A stretch of DNA of 64,000 nt from Desulfuromonas acetoxidans DSM 684 (lineage in GTDB: Bacteria > Desulfobacterota > Desulfuromonadia > Desulfuromonadales > Desulfuromonadaceae), in NCBI RefSeq assembly GCF_000167355.1, contig NZ_AAEW02000001.1:124001-188000 (forward strand). Direction: 5' to 3'. Each line of letters starts with the position of its first letter. Positions within the stretch are counted from its first letter, which is position 1. Below are positions 38,123-46,395 of this stretch, piece by piece. The translations under genes were made by a program, and so were the position numbers. The notes below the pieces were generated by a model. It saw only the letters and a list, made by a program, of their open reading frames with translations, was not told the DNA's origin and did not search any database.

Positions 38123-38976
38123 TCCGAGCCCTCAACACACTTCTGCTCTTTGCAACACTTGCCGCTCAACTCTGGATTTGTTCCGCGGTTTGGGCCATGG
38201 AACCGTCAACCCTGATGCGGCCCCACCGTTATGACACAACCTTGGCAATCACGGGCTGGTGGATGAGTGAAAAACTTGACGGGGTACGCGGGTATTGGGA
38301 CGGCGAGCAGTTGTGGTCGAAAAACAGCCATCGGCTTCACCCTCCGCAGGAATTCATTGAGGATCTACCGCCTTTTGCCGTTGAAGGAGAGTTGTGGGCG
38401 GGCTGTGGCCGCTTTGAAGACACCGTCAGCATTGTCATGCAGGACCAACCGCATTCGGGCTGGTTAACTTTACAGTTGGCGATCTTTGATGTTCCGCAAG
38501 AACAAGGAACGTTTCAACAACGCATTGGCAAAGCACAAAATTGGTTTCAACACCATCCATCGCCTTACGCCCATGTCATCCCGCAGATTCCGATTCAATC
38601 GGTTGGCCACATGGAAGCGGAACTGGAGCGCATTGTCCAATCGGGCGGCGAGGGGTTGATCGTCCGCGACCCGCTGGCCAGCTACGAATCGGGACGCAGC
38701 CATTCGATTCTTAAAGTCAAACGTTATCAGGATGCCGAGGCAGTGGTCGTGGAACATGTGCCGGGAGCAGGGAGAAACCAGGGGCGACTAGGTGCGTTGC
38801 TGGTAGAGCGGCAAGACGGCGTGCAGTTTAAAATCGGCAGTGGTTTCAGTGATGCAGAGCGGGAGCATCCACCCGCCGTCGGCAGTGTGATCACCTATAA
38901 ATTTTATGGGATGTATCAATCGGGGCTGCCGAAGTTTCCGGTTTATTTGCGGCAGCGGTTGGATGCGGGGCTGTGA
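38119..38976 (+). CDS. Exported ATP-dependent DNA ligase (LigE-like)
   Basis: A 285-residue protein starting by 4-base overlap with the kinase. The N-terminus is a signal peptide (hydrophobic LLLFATLAAQLWICSAVWA), so the enzyme should act in the periplasm. Ligase motifs are visible: motif I KLDGVRGYWDG (active lysine, about 53), EGELWAG (motif III-like), GEGLIVRDP (motif IV) and ILKVKRYQDAE (motif V); the C-terminal 75 residues form the small OB domain. This matches the minimal two-domain Lig E class of proteobacteria, suggested to repair incoming or extracellular DNA, for example during natural transformation or in biofilms. Essential replication ligase would be the NAD+ enzyme elsewhere. 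Confidence 0.9.
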   Translation: MIRALNTLLLFATLAAQLWICSAVWAMEPSTLMRPHRYDTTLAITGWWMSEKLDGVRGYWDGEQLWSKNSHRLHPPQEFIEDLPPFAVEGELWAGCGRFEDTVSIVMQDQPHSGWLTLQLAIFDVPQEQGTFQQRIGKAQNWFQHHPSPYAHVIPQIPIQSVGHMEAELERIVQSGGEGLIVRDPLASYESGRSHSILKVKRYQDAEAVVVEHVPGAGRNQGRLGALLVERQDGVQFKIGSGFSDAEREHPPAVGSVITYKFYGMYQSGLPKFPVYLRQRLDAGL

Positions 38977-39591
38977 GAGAGTCTTTCAATGTGGCACTTC
39001 AAAACGATTCAAGATCAAAGTCAAGGTCGCCGGGACTCGCCCCGGCAGGCGACATCCTTTTGACTTGCCGCTCAAAAGGATGCAAAAACCGGCTGAACTT
39101 CTCCTGGACCTGGATTAACCTACACTGAGTCTGTTTCTGTTATGCATTGCAGGTTCGGCTTGCCTCCCTTTAGCTCGGCAAATCTTGCAACCATCATCTT
39201 TGGCGTAAAACGTTGATAACTATCCTGTGTCTTTCCCTATCTCTTCCGTGGCACGAGTTAAACGGGTGGCCGGTGGCCACCCTACAGAAGTGTGTTATTT
39301 AGCACCCAAGCCCTCCCGTACTGCAGCGCCGAACACAAGGAGCGTCGTCGTGATGGTTTTCGGCAAACTGTTTGAGCGTCAGCGAGTTTTTGCCGATATC
39401 ACGGCGTAAGCGACTGAAGTGAGGGGACTCGAAGAGCGCGAAGCCCGGGAGTCGTTTTTGCGGTACTTTTGTCGACGCAAAAGTGCCCCGACGTGCGGGC
39501 GCGGAAGCCCGCGTCACGTGCGTACCATCAAGGCAAACGGATGAAGATGGCCGGAGCAAGCAGCCTTATCTCAGGAACCACTTACTTCCGT
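38977..39591. repeat. 615-bp non-coding stretch with palindromic interspersed repeats
   Basis: No gene is convincing here. Clear inverted repeats are CATCCTTTTGA/TCAAAAGGATG at 39053-39082 (11 bp perfect, 8-nt loop), GCCGGG/CCCGGC at 39029-39046, GGTGGCCGGTGGCCACC at about 39266-39282, and ACTTTTG/CAAAAGT at about 39465-39485. The mosaic of such palindromes resembles the interspersed repeats common between genes in this group of bacteria. Confidence 0.55.
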
Positions 39592-40068
39592 TTAAAACTT
39601 CTGCGGCAACGTAATACACAAACACTCCGCCTCAGCAAAAACCGTCTCCCCCTGCACCAGGCGTCCCTGGACCTTGATCTTACGCCCTTCAGCAGAAAGT
39701 ACCGTGCTCACTACAGTAGCGACCGTTCCCAGCGGCAGCATGTTACGGAAACTGACATTGAGATTACCAACAACGATGCCATAACCGGCGGTCCAGGCCG
39801 CGAGACCGAGCACCTCGTCAAACACGGCGGCCATGGCCCCACCGTGGGAATGTCCCGGAGGACCTTCAGTTTCCGGGCCGAACCAGATCCGCGCCCGCAA
39901 CTCCCCTTCGGCATTGCGGTAATAGCGCACTCGGTAACGATTGCCATCCGGCTCACCGGAGACAAAACGCAACGACGCCCCAACCAGCGACGGCGCATCA
40001 AACGGGGTCCAATCGTCGTCGCCGCTGAGATCGACGCACGACGACACAACAGATGGTGTCTCTTCCAT
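39592..40068 (-). CDS. PaaI-like hotdog-fold thioesterase
   Basis: Start chosen at ATG 40068 after AAGGAG; 158 residues. It has the hotdog signature GHSHGGAMAAVFDEVLGLAA (about 88-107), where HGG and the acidic residue form the thioesterase site, then VGNLNVSFRNMLPLG on the next strand. Such enzymes hydrolyse acyl-CoA or aryl-CoA thioesters. It is a single gene ahead of a repeat-rich intergenic region; the substrate cannot be told. A longer reading (to 40287) has no start site and is rejected. Confidence 0.85.
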   Translation of the reverse strand: MEETPSVVSSCVDLSGDDDWTPFDAPSLVGASLRFVSGEPDGNRYRVRYYRNAEGELRARIWFGPETEGPPGHSHGGAMAAVFDEVLGLAAWTAGYGIVVGNLNVSFRNMLPLGTVATVVSTVLSAEGRKIKVQGRLVQGETVFAEAECLCITLPQKF

Positions 40069-40130
40069 GATAGAACTCCTTGAAAAATCCGGATTGCTCC
40101 CAGTCAGGGAAAACCGGTGGTCTAAGAATG

Positions 40131-40958
40131 TTACTGACGGCTCAACCGCCACTGAGGGGCGGTTCCGGGTTCCGTGCTGCGCCAGGGATTGATATCCAGG
40201 CCACCACGGCGGGTATAACGGGCGTAAACCGTCAGGGATTGCGGATGACAGTAACGCATCAGATCTGCAAAAATCCGCTCCACGCACTGCTCATGAAATT
40301 CATTGTGTTGCCGAAACGAAATCAGATACGCCAACAGCGCCCGACGCTCAAGACGGCCACCGCGATACGAGATCCACACACTGGCCCAATCGGGCTGCGA
40401 CGTAATCAGACAATTGCTTTTAAGCAGGTGACTGTAGAGGGTTTCCTCAACCGGGTCGGCTGAATCTGCGGCATCGCGCAGCAGATCGGCATTGAGCTGA
40501 TAATGTTCCACATCGAGATCGACACTGTCAAGACATTCACCCGGCAAGGTCTGCACCTGCCACAGGCTCTGATCATCGAGGGAAGATAGCTCAACCGTTA
40601 CTGAGCTGCCGCTGGCCTGGCTCAAATCGCGTTGCAGACAATCGATCACCGCCTGTTGATCATCAAAGCGGGTCTGGTTGAGTGAGTTGAGATACAGCTT
40701 GAACGATTTGGACTCGACCAGATTGGGTGACTGACAGGAAAAACGGAACACAGCCAACGCCACCACCGGCTTACCCTTGCGGTTGAGCCATGACAATTCA
40801 TAGCTGTTCCACACATCTTCGCCATAAAACGGCAGCGGCTCACTGATGCCCAGCTCATCGCGCTTGAGATGACGCGGCACCGGGTACAACAGTCCAGCAT
40901 CATACTGACTCGGGTATTCGGTGGTCTTGCCCAGCGGAATTTCGGTTAAATCGCTCAT
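40131..40958 (-). CDS. queF: NADPH-dependent 7-cyano-7-deazaguanine reductase (long type)
   Basis: A 275-residue protein starting at ATG 40958 with AAGGACAG upstream. It matches the long (E. coli-like) QueF class: N-terminal tandem half with NSYELSWLNRKGKPVVALAV and CQSPNLVESKSFKLYLNSLN, and C-terminal half with LLKSNCLITSQPDWASVW, where the catalytic cysteine lies in KSNCL. QueF reduces preQ0 to preQ1 in queuosine synthesis. I looked for a preQ1 riboswitch upstream and saw none. Confidence 0.93.
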   Translation of the reverse strand: MSDLTEIPLGKTTEYPSQYDAGLLYPVPRHLKRDELGISEPLPFYGEDVWNSYELSWLNRKGKPVVALAVFRFSCQSPNLVESKSFKLYLNSLNQTRFDDQQAVIDCLQRDLSQASGSSVTVELSSLDDQSLWQVQTLPGECLDSVDLDVEHYQLNADLLRDAADSADPVEETLYSHLLKSNCLITSQPDWASVWISYRGGRLERRALLAYLISFRQHNEFHEQCVERIFADLMRYCHPQSLTVYARYTRRGGLDINPWRSTEPGTAPQWRLSRQ

Positions 40959-41215
40959 GCTCTGTCCTTATCCAAAAAAGCCCTTCACACATCCACACTG
41001 TACAGCCACAGGGCAAAGCATCATAGCATGTTGCTGTTTTTTTTAAAGTACAACCCTGAACTGTGCATTTGCACCTTTTCCAAAACCAGCCTCAGGAGTA
41101 CAACTGTTTCCACCCTGTAACAATAAGTTACGCAACACCCCCTTGAATTTACGCCATTGCATGATTAGCGTGAACCCTGACCTGCAGCATTCTGTGTAAC
41201 TATGGAGAATAATTC

Positions 41216-42178
41216 ATGGAAACAATTCAACAGCACTTGGTTCAGCTCAGTCAGCGCCTTGATCAGCAGATCATCGGCCAACCTCTACTGATTGAACGCC
41301 TGCTGATCGCCCTGCTTGCCGATGGCCACCTGCTGGTGGAAGGCGCTCCCGGTCTGGCCAAAACCCGCGCTATCCGCCTGCTGGGTGATCATCTTGAAGG
41401 CAGCTTTCACCGCATTCAGTTCACCCCTGACCTGCTGCCCGCCGATCTGACCGGCACTGAGATTTACCGCCCCCAGCAAGGCCAGTTTGAATTCCAGCAG
41501 GGCCCGCTGTTTCACAATCTGGTGCTGGCCGACGAGATCAACCGTGCCCCGGCCAAGGTGCAGTCGGCACTGCTCGAAGCCATGGCCGAGCGCCAGATCA
41601 CCGTGGGTCAGACCACCTATCCGCTCAAAGAACCGTTCCTGGTCATGGCCACCCAGAACCCCATTGAACAGGAGGGCACCTATCCGTTGCCCGAAGCGCA
41701 ACTCGACCGCTTTCTGCTCCATGTGATGATCGACTACCCCAACGCCGAGGCCGAACGGCAGATCCTCCAACTGGCCCGTCGCGAAGCCGCTCATGTCCCG
41801 GAAGCGCCGCTGGAGCAACTGACCCGCAGCCAGCTTAAGCAAGCGCGGGCCGCGGTTCTCGATGTCTATCTGGCCGATGCTCTGGAAGAATATCTGCTGC
41901 AGATTATCCTTGCGACACGTGATCCGCGTGCTTATGGCGACGATCTGGCCGGGTGGATTCAGTACGGTGCTAGCCCGCGCGCCACCATTGCTTTGGACCG
42001 CTGTGCCCGTAGCCGCGCCTGGCTGCAGGGACGTGATTTCGTCACTCCCGAAGATATCCAGAACCTGGCTTACGATGTGTTGCGCCACCGCATTCTGCTC
42101 ACCTACGAGGCGGAAGCTCAGGGCATCACCGTGGATCAATTCGTGCGACAACTGCTGCAACGCATCCCGATCCCTTAA
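41216..42178 (+). CDS. MoxR-type AAA+ ATPase
   Basis: A 320-residue AAA+ chaperone. Walker A is GAPGLAKTRA (about 43-52), Walker B is LADEINRAP (about 103-111), followed by the family stretch MAERQITVGQTTYPLKEPFLVMATQNPIEQEGTYPLPEAQ (shown by position, about 122-162) and a sensor 2 region. MoxR ATPases work with VWA-domain proteins to assemble or activate partners. It is the first gene of a compact operon through 48101: moxR, DUF58, DUF4381, batA, batB/C fusion, batD. Confidence 0.92.
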   Translation: METIQQHLVQLSQRLDQQIIGQPLLIERLLIALLADGHLLVEGAPGLAKTRAIRLLGDHLEGSFHRIQFTPDLLPADLTGTEIYRPQQGQFEFQQGPLFHNLVLADEINRAPAKVQSALLEAMAERQITVGQTTYPLKEPFLVMATQNPIEQEGTYPLPEAQLDRFLLHVMIDYPNAEAERQILQLARREAAHVPEAPLEQLTRSQLKQARAAVLDVYLADALEEYLLQIILATRDPRAYGDDLAGWIQYGASPRATIALDRCARSRAWLQGRDFVTPEDIQNLAYDVLRHRILLTYEAEAQGITVDQFVRQLLQRIPIP

Positions 42179-42231
42179 TCATCAACTGTTGCTCATCGTC
42201 GTTACTGCACCATTCTTGCGTCAGGATCATC

Positions 42232-43179
42232 ATGAAACCTGATTTGGACATGAATTCACGCATCACCATTACCTTGCCGCAACTGATCGCCTTGCGCGAA
42301 CAGTTGGAGGCCAGTGTGCGCCGTCCGGCCTTGAGTCGTGCCCGACTCAGCGGCAGCTACCGTTCCCAGCAGCGCGGACGCGGTATGGAGTTCGCCGAAG
42401 TGCGCAGCTACCAGAACGGTGATGATATCCGTACCATTGATTGGCGGGTCACGGCACGCACCGGCAAACCGCACACCAAGCTGTTTCAGGAGGAACGGGA
42501 GCGGCCGGTGCTGGTAGCCCTTGATTATCGTCGCCCCATGTTCTTTGCCACCCGCGGCTGTTTCAAAGCCGTGCAGGCCTCCCATCTGGCGGCCCTGATC
42601 GGCTGGCAGGCGCACAAAAACGGCGATCGCCTTGGCGCGTTTCTGTTCTCAGAAGAGCGCCATGTTGAGCTGCGCCCGCAGTCCGGCAAACGTGGCGTGC
42701 TGCGGCTGCTGCAACAGATGGTCAACGCTCCAGCCTGGCAACGCCCGGCCCATCAACCGTTTGCTCCGCAGCAACGCCTGTTCAACACCCTGATCCGTTT
42801 GCGCCGCGTTGCCCGCCCCGGCAGTTTCGTCACCCTGATCAGCGATTTTTCCCAGTGGGACCATCAGGTCGAGGAACAGTTGATCCTACTGGCACGCCAT
42901 TGTTCGTTAAGGCTGATTTTCTGCTACGACCCGCTGGAAGCCTCTCTGCCGCAAAACGGCTGTTATCCGATCAGCGATGGTCATGACCAGGGTCTGCTCA
43001 ACAGTGACGACCACAGTTTTCGTCATCACTATCAGCAACGCTTCACCGACCACCTTGATGTACTGAGCCAGTTTTGTCAGCAACAGCGCGCCAGCCTGCT
43101 GCTGTGCGCCACCACGGACCAGCCCATGGACTGTCTGCGCGGCACCGGGCATGGTCGCGACAACGGAGGCCGCTCATGA
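42232..43179 (+). CDS. DUF58 protein (VWA-like, Bat operon)
   Basis: A 315-residue protein with the DUF58 signature GRGMEFAEVRSYQNGDDIRT (about 46-65) followed by IDWRVTARTGKPHTKLFQEE, and a degenerate VWA fold after it (VLVALDYRRPMFF). DUF58 proteins always accompany MoxR ATPases. There is a 53-base gap to moxR, and the TGA overlaps the start of the DUF4381 gene (ATGA). Confidence 0.88.
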   Translation: MKPDLDMNSRITITLPQLIALREQLEASVRRPALSRARLSGSYRSQQRGRGMEFAEVRSYQNGDDIRTIDWRVTARTGKPHTKLFQEERERPVLVALDYRRPMFFATRGCFKAVQASHLAALIGWQAHKNGDRLGAFLFSEERHVELRPQSGKRGVLRLLQQMVNAPAWQRPAHQPFAPQQRLFNTLIRLRRVARPGSFVTLISDFSQWDHQVEEQLILLARHCSLRLIFCYDPLEASLPQNGCYPISDGHDQGLLNSDDHSFRHHYQQRFTDHLDVLSQFCQQQRASLLLCATTDQPMDCLRGTGHGRDNGGRS

Positions 43180-43667
43180 ACCCGGCGGCGTTGCAATTAC
43201 GCGACATCCACCTTCCTGCCCCGATAAGCTGGTGGCCGCCGGCACCCGGCTGGTGGGTGCTTGTTGGCTTGTTCATCATGCTGGTGGTTATCGGAGCCTG
43301 GTGGCGTCACCGTCATCAGTGCCGTTATTACCGCCGCATCGCCCTGAGTCAACTGGCCGAGCTTGAAGAGCGCTGTCGCCAAACACCGCAAGAGGTGGCA
43401 TTAATCCCCGAGCTGTCACGCCTTCTGCGCCACATGGCCATCCTCCATTATCCATCTCACAACTGCGCTGGACTTGAGGGGCAGCAGTGGCTGACATTTC
43501 TCGATCAGCCCTTTGACGATGCCCCCTTCACCACCGGTGTCGGCCAGGTGTTGGCACGGGGACCGTATCAGCGTCAGGAGCAACTGGAATATCCAGATCA
43601 GCTGATCAGCCTGTGTCGCCGCTGGATCAACCACCTGCCAGCCGTCAAGCCACGGAGGATGCCATGA
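43176..43667 (+). CDS. DUF4381 membrane protein (Bat operon)
   Basis: Start chosen at ATG 43176, overlapping the DUF58 stop by 4 bases; 163 residues. It has one TM helix (about 23-45, WWVLVGLFIMLVVIGAWW) after a short periplasmic segment with PAPISWWPPAPGWW, and a C-terminal soluble helical part (about 50-160). This matches the DUF4381 family found between the DUF58 and batA genes. Its stop overlaps the batA start (ATGA). Confidence 0.88.
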   Translation: MNPAALQLRDIHLPAPISWWPPAPGWWVLVGLFIMLVVIGAWWRHRHQCRYYRRIALSQLAELEERCRQTPQEVALIPELSRLLRHMAILHYPSHNCAGLEGQQWLTFLDQPFDDAPFTTGVGQVLARGPYQRQEQLEYPDQLISLCRRWINHLPAVKPRRMP

Positions 43668-44653
43668 TTGCCTTTGCCTGGCCATGGGCGCTGGCCCTGC
43701 TGCCACTGCCTTATCTGGTTTATCGCCTGGTTCCACGCGCCCGGCAAAACAATGACGCCGCGTTATGGGTGCCAACTCTGTCGCCCTATCAGGGCGCATC
43801 ACAGCACAGCGGCGTCAAACCGCAACGGCGCTGGCTTAAGTGGCTCACTATCCTCGGCTGGGTGCTGCTGGTGCTCTCCTGCACACGTCCGCAATGGCTC
43901 GGAGACCCCATTGAACTGCCGGTCAGTGGCCGCGACCTGATGTTGGCAGTGGATCTGTCGGGCAGTATGCGTACCGATGATTTCCAGCTGTCCGGGCGTT
44001 CCGTTGATCGCCTGACCGCGCTCAAAGCCGTGGCCGGAGCCTTTATTGACCAGCGCCAGGGCGATCGTATCGGCCTGATTCTGTTTGGAGAGCAGCCCTA
44101 CATTCAGGCACCACTGACGTTTGACCACAACACCGTGACCCGACTGCTTCATGAAGCCGTCGTCGGCCTGGCCGGCAACAAGACCGCCATCGGCGATGCC
44201 ATCGGCCTGGCCGTGAAGCGACTACGCAAGGATCCCCAGGCAAAAAACGTGCTGATCCTGCTCACCGACGGCGCCAGCAACTCGGGCAGCCTTGACCCGC
44301 TCAAAGCAGCGAAACTGGCCGCGCAACGCGGGTTAAAAGTGTACACCATCGGTATCGGTGCCGAAGCTGTCGAGGTGGGGTCGTTCTTCTTCAAACGCAC
44401 GGTCAACCCGTCTCTTGATCTGGACGAAAAAACCCTCAAAGCCATTGCCGAGACCACCGGCGGCCGCTACTTCCGCGCTCGCGACACCGAAGAACTGGCG
44501 CAAATCTATCAACAGCTCGACCAACTGGAACCGGTGGAGAAAGACAAACAAGTTTATCGGCCCTACACGGATCTGTATCTCTACCCGCTGGCAGCGGCAC
44601 TGATAACCGCACTGCTGATTGGCGCGGCACATGGCCGGGAGGAAAGAGCATGA
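43664..44653 (+). CDS. batA: BatA: membrane VWA-domain protein
   Basis: Start chosen at ATG 43664; 329 residues. TM helices lie at about 2-20, 58-77 and near the C-terminus (about 305-325). Between them is a von Willebrand A domain with an intact MIDAS: DLSGSM (about 107-112), a central Thr, and TDGASNSG. This is the BatA protein of the aerotolerance operon first described in Bacteroides; a role in periplasmic stress or oxygen tolerance is by family only. Stop and next start overlap by 4 bases. Confidence 0.9.
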   Translation: MIAFAWPWALALLPLPYLVYRLVPRARQNNDAALWVPTLSPYQGASQHSGVKPQRRWLKWLTILGWVLLVLSCTRPQWLGDPIELPVSGRDLMLAVDLSGSMRTDDFQLSGRSVDRLTALKAVAGAFIDQRQGDRIGLILFGEQPYIQAPLTFDHNTVTRLLHEAVVGLAGNKTAIGDAIGLAVKRLRKDPQAKNVLILLTDGASNSGSLDPLKAAKLAAQRGLKVYTIGIGAEAVEVGSFFFKRTVNPSLDLDEKTLKAIAETTGGRYFRARDTEELAQIYQQLDQLEPVEKDKQVYRPYTDLYLYPLAAALITALLIGAAHGREERA

Positions 44654-46395
44654 TCGACACCTTCCATTTCATCCGACCGCTCTGGCTCGTGGCCTTACCC
44701 CTGCTATGGTGGGTGTGCTGGTGGCTGCAGCGCCGTCGTCAACGCAGCGGCTGGCAACAACAATGCGACGCCGAATTGCTGCCCCATATTCTCATCGGCA
44801 CCGCAGCCCGGCGCAGCTCCCTCCCTATCCTTCTGTTGTGGCTGACCGCGACCTTGGCACCCATTGCCCTGGCCGGACCAACCTGGCAGGAGCAACCACA
44901 ACCGATTTTTCGCCAGCAATCCGCGCTGGTTATTTTACTGGATTTGTCCCAGTCGATGAATGCCGCCGACCTCAAACCAAACCGGCTGACTCGGGCACGG
45001 CTGAAAATCACCGACCTGCTGCGCGAACGCCGCGAAGGACAGACCGCCCTGATCGCCTTTGCCGCCGATGCCTTCACCGTTGTGCCGCTGACTGAAGACA
45101 CCCACACCATCACCGCTCTGCTCAACAGTTTGCAGCCTGAACTGATGCCGGCACAAGGCAGCCAGCCCCAGCGCGCAATCAACCTCGGGGTACAACTTTT
45201 TCAGCAGGCAGGTGCCAAACAAGGCTTGCTGCTACTGGTCACGGATGACGATACTCCACAAGCCGCAACGGCGGCGGCGAACGCCGCCCAGCAGGCGGGC
45301 TATGCTCTGTCCGTGCTCGGTATCGGCAGCAAAGAGGGAGCCCCCATCCCCCTGAAACAGGGAGGATTTGTCAAAGATGCCAGCGGCCAAATGGTGCTGC
45401 CGCGTCTCAACAGTTCGGCACTCAAGGATTTGGCGCAAGCCGGAGGTGGCCTGTATCACGACCTGACCATCGACAACCGCGACTTGGATACGCTGCTCAG
45501 CCGCCTGGCAACCCGCACCGAAGATCCGCAACAGGAGTCCAGTCACTCAACCACCAAACGTTGGCAGGATGAAGGACCGTGGCTGCTCTGGCCCCTTGCC
45601 GTCCTTGTGGCCGCAGGCTTTCGGCGTGGCTGGCTGCTGATGCTGTGCCTGCTGGTGTGGCTGCCGCAACCGGCCCACGCTCTGCAATGGAAGGAGCTAT
45701 GGCGCAACGACAATCAACGCGGCCAACAGGCCTTCGAACAACAGGATTATGCCACCGCCGAAGAGCAATTTGATGATCCCGCCTGGAAAGCATCGGCCCT
45801 CTATCGTCAGGGGAATTTTGATCAGGCCGAGAAACTGTGGCAGGACAACGATACGGCTGATGCCTGGTACAACCGTGGCAATGCCTTGGCCAAATCGGGT
45901 CAGTATCAACAGGCGATTAACGCCTATGAAGAAGCCCTGCAGCGCGCTGCCGACCATGACGATGCCCTGGCCAACAAAAAGGTGGTTGAAGAGTTCCTCA
46001 AGAATCAACAGGATCAACAGGATCAACAGGATCAACAGGATCAACAGGATCAACAGGATCAACGGGATCAGCAGGATCAGCAGGATCAGCAGGATCAGCA
46101 GGATCAGCAGGATCAGCAGGATCAGCAGGATCAGCAGGATCAGCAGGATCAGCAGGATCAGCAGGATCAGCAGGATCAGCAAGATCAGCAAGATCAGCAA
46201 GATCAGCAAGATCAGCAGGATCAGCAGATGCAACAAGCGATGGCATCGGAATCCGACAATCAGGAGGATTTCACCGAGGCCCAGAAACAGCTGCTGCGCC
46301 GCATTCCGGATGATCCAGGCGGTCTGCTACGACGTAAATTTTTATACCAATACAACCAGCGCGATCAGCACACTTCGGGAGAGAAACCATGGTAG
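44650..46395 (+). CDS. BatB-BatC fusion: VWA domain, TM, TPR and (QQD)25 tract
   Basis: A 581-residue protein joining what are separate BatB and BatC proteins in other bacteria. N-terminal TM helices (about 8-25, 55-75) are followed by a VWA domain with MIDAS DLSQSM (about 98-103) and TDDDTPQ; then TM helices at about 310-345; then TPR repeats (about 350-450, with ALYRQGNFDQAEKLW and AWYNRGNALAKSGQYQQAI). Residues 452-526 are 25 tandem Gln-Gln-Asp triplets, and a short conserved C-terminus follows (LLRRIPDDPGGLLRRKFLYQ). The tract is strongly charged and should be disordered. It may vary in length between strains without breaking the frame. Confidence 0.9.
   Translation: MIDTFHFIRPLWLVALPLLWWVCWWLQRRRQRSGWQQQCDAELLPHILIGTAARRSSLPILLLWLTATLAPIALAGPTWQEQPQPIFRQQSALVILLDLSQSMNAADLKPNRLTRARLKITDLLRERREGQTALIAFAADAFTVVPLTEDTHTITALLNSLQPELMPAQGSQPQRAINLGVQLFQQAGAKQGLLLLVTDDDTPQAATAAANAAQQAGYALSVLGIGSKEGAPIPLKQGGFVKDASGQMVLPRLNSSALKDLAQAGGGLYHDLTIDNRDLDTLLSRLATRTEDPQQESSHSTTKRWQDEGPWLLWPLAVLVAAGFRRGWLLMLCLLVWLPQPAHALQWKELWRNDNQRGQQAFEQQDYATAEEQFDDPAWKASALYRQGNFDQAEKLWQDNDTADAWYNRGNALAKSGQYQQAINAYEEALQRAADHDDALANKKVVEEFLKNQQDQQDQQDQQDQQDQQDQRDQQDQQDQQDQQDQQDQQDQQDQQDQQDQQDQQDQQDQQDQQDQQDQQDQQDQQMQQAMASESDNQEDFTEAQKQLLRRIPDDPGGLLRRKFLYQYNQRDQHTSGEKPW
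46003..46227 (+). repeat. 25-copy 9-bp tandem repeat (GATCARCAR)
   Basis: A 225-base array inside the batB/C gene. Units are GATCAACAG at the 5' side, GATCAGCAG in the middle and GATCAGCAA near the 3' side, showing several rounds of local duplication. Nearly every unit holds a GATC site, about 24 in 225 bases. Frame is kept because the unit is nine bases. Confidence 0.95.

Noticed and set aside
40959-41215. preQ1 riboswitch before queF
   Set aside because: The leader lacks the small preQ1 hairpin with its A-rich tail and conserved ends; only ordinary promoter-like sequence seen.
45697-46236. Open frames on both strands through the 9-bp array (Leu-Ile-Leu or Ala-Asp-Pro repeats)
   Set aside because: A 9-bp repeat without stops is open in several frames by construction; only the QQD frame connects to VWA and TPR domains.
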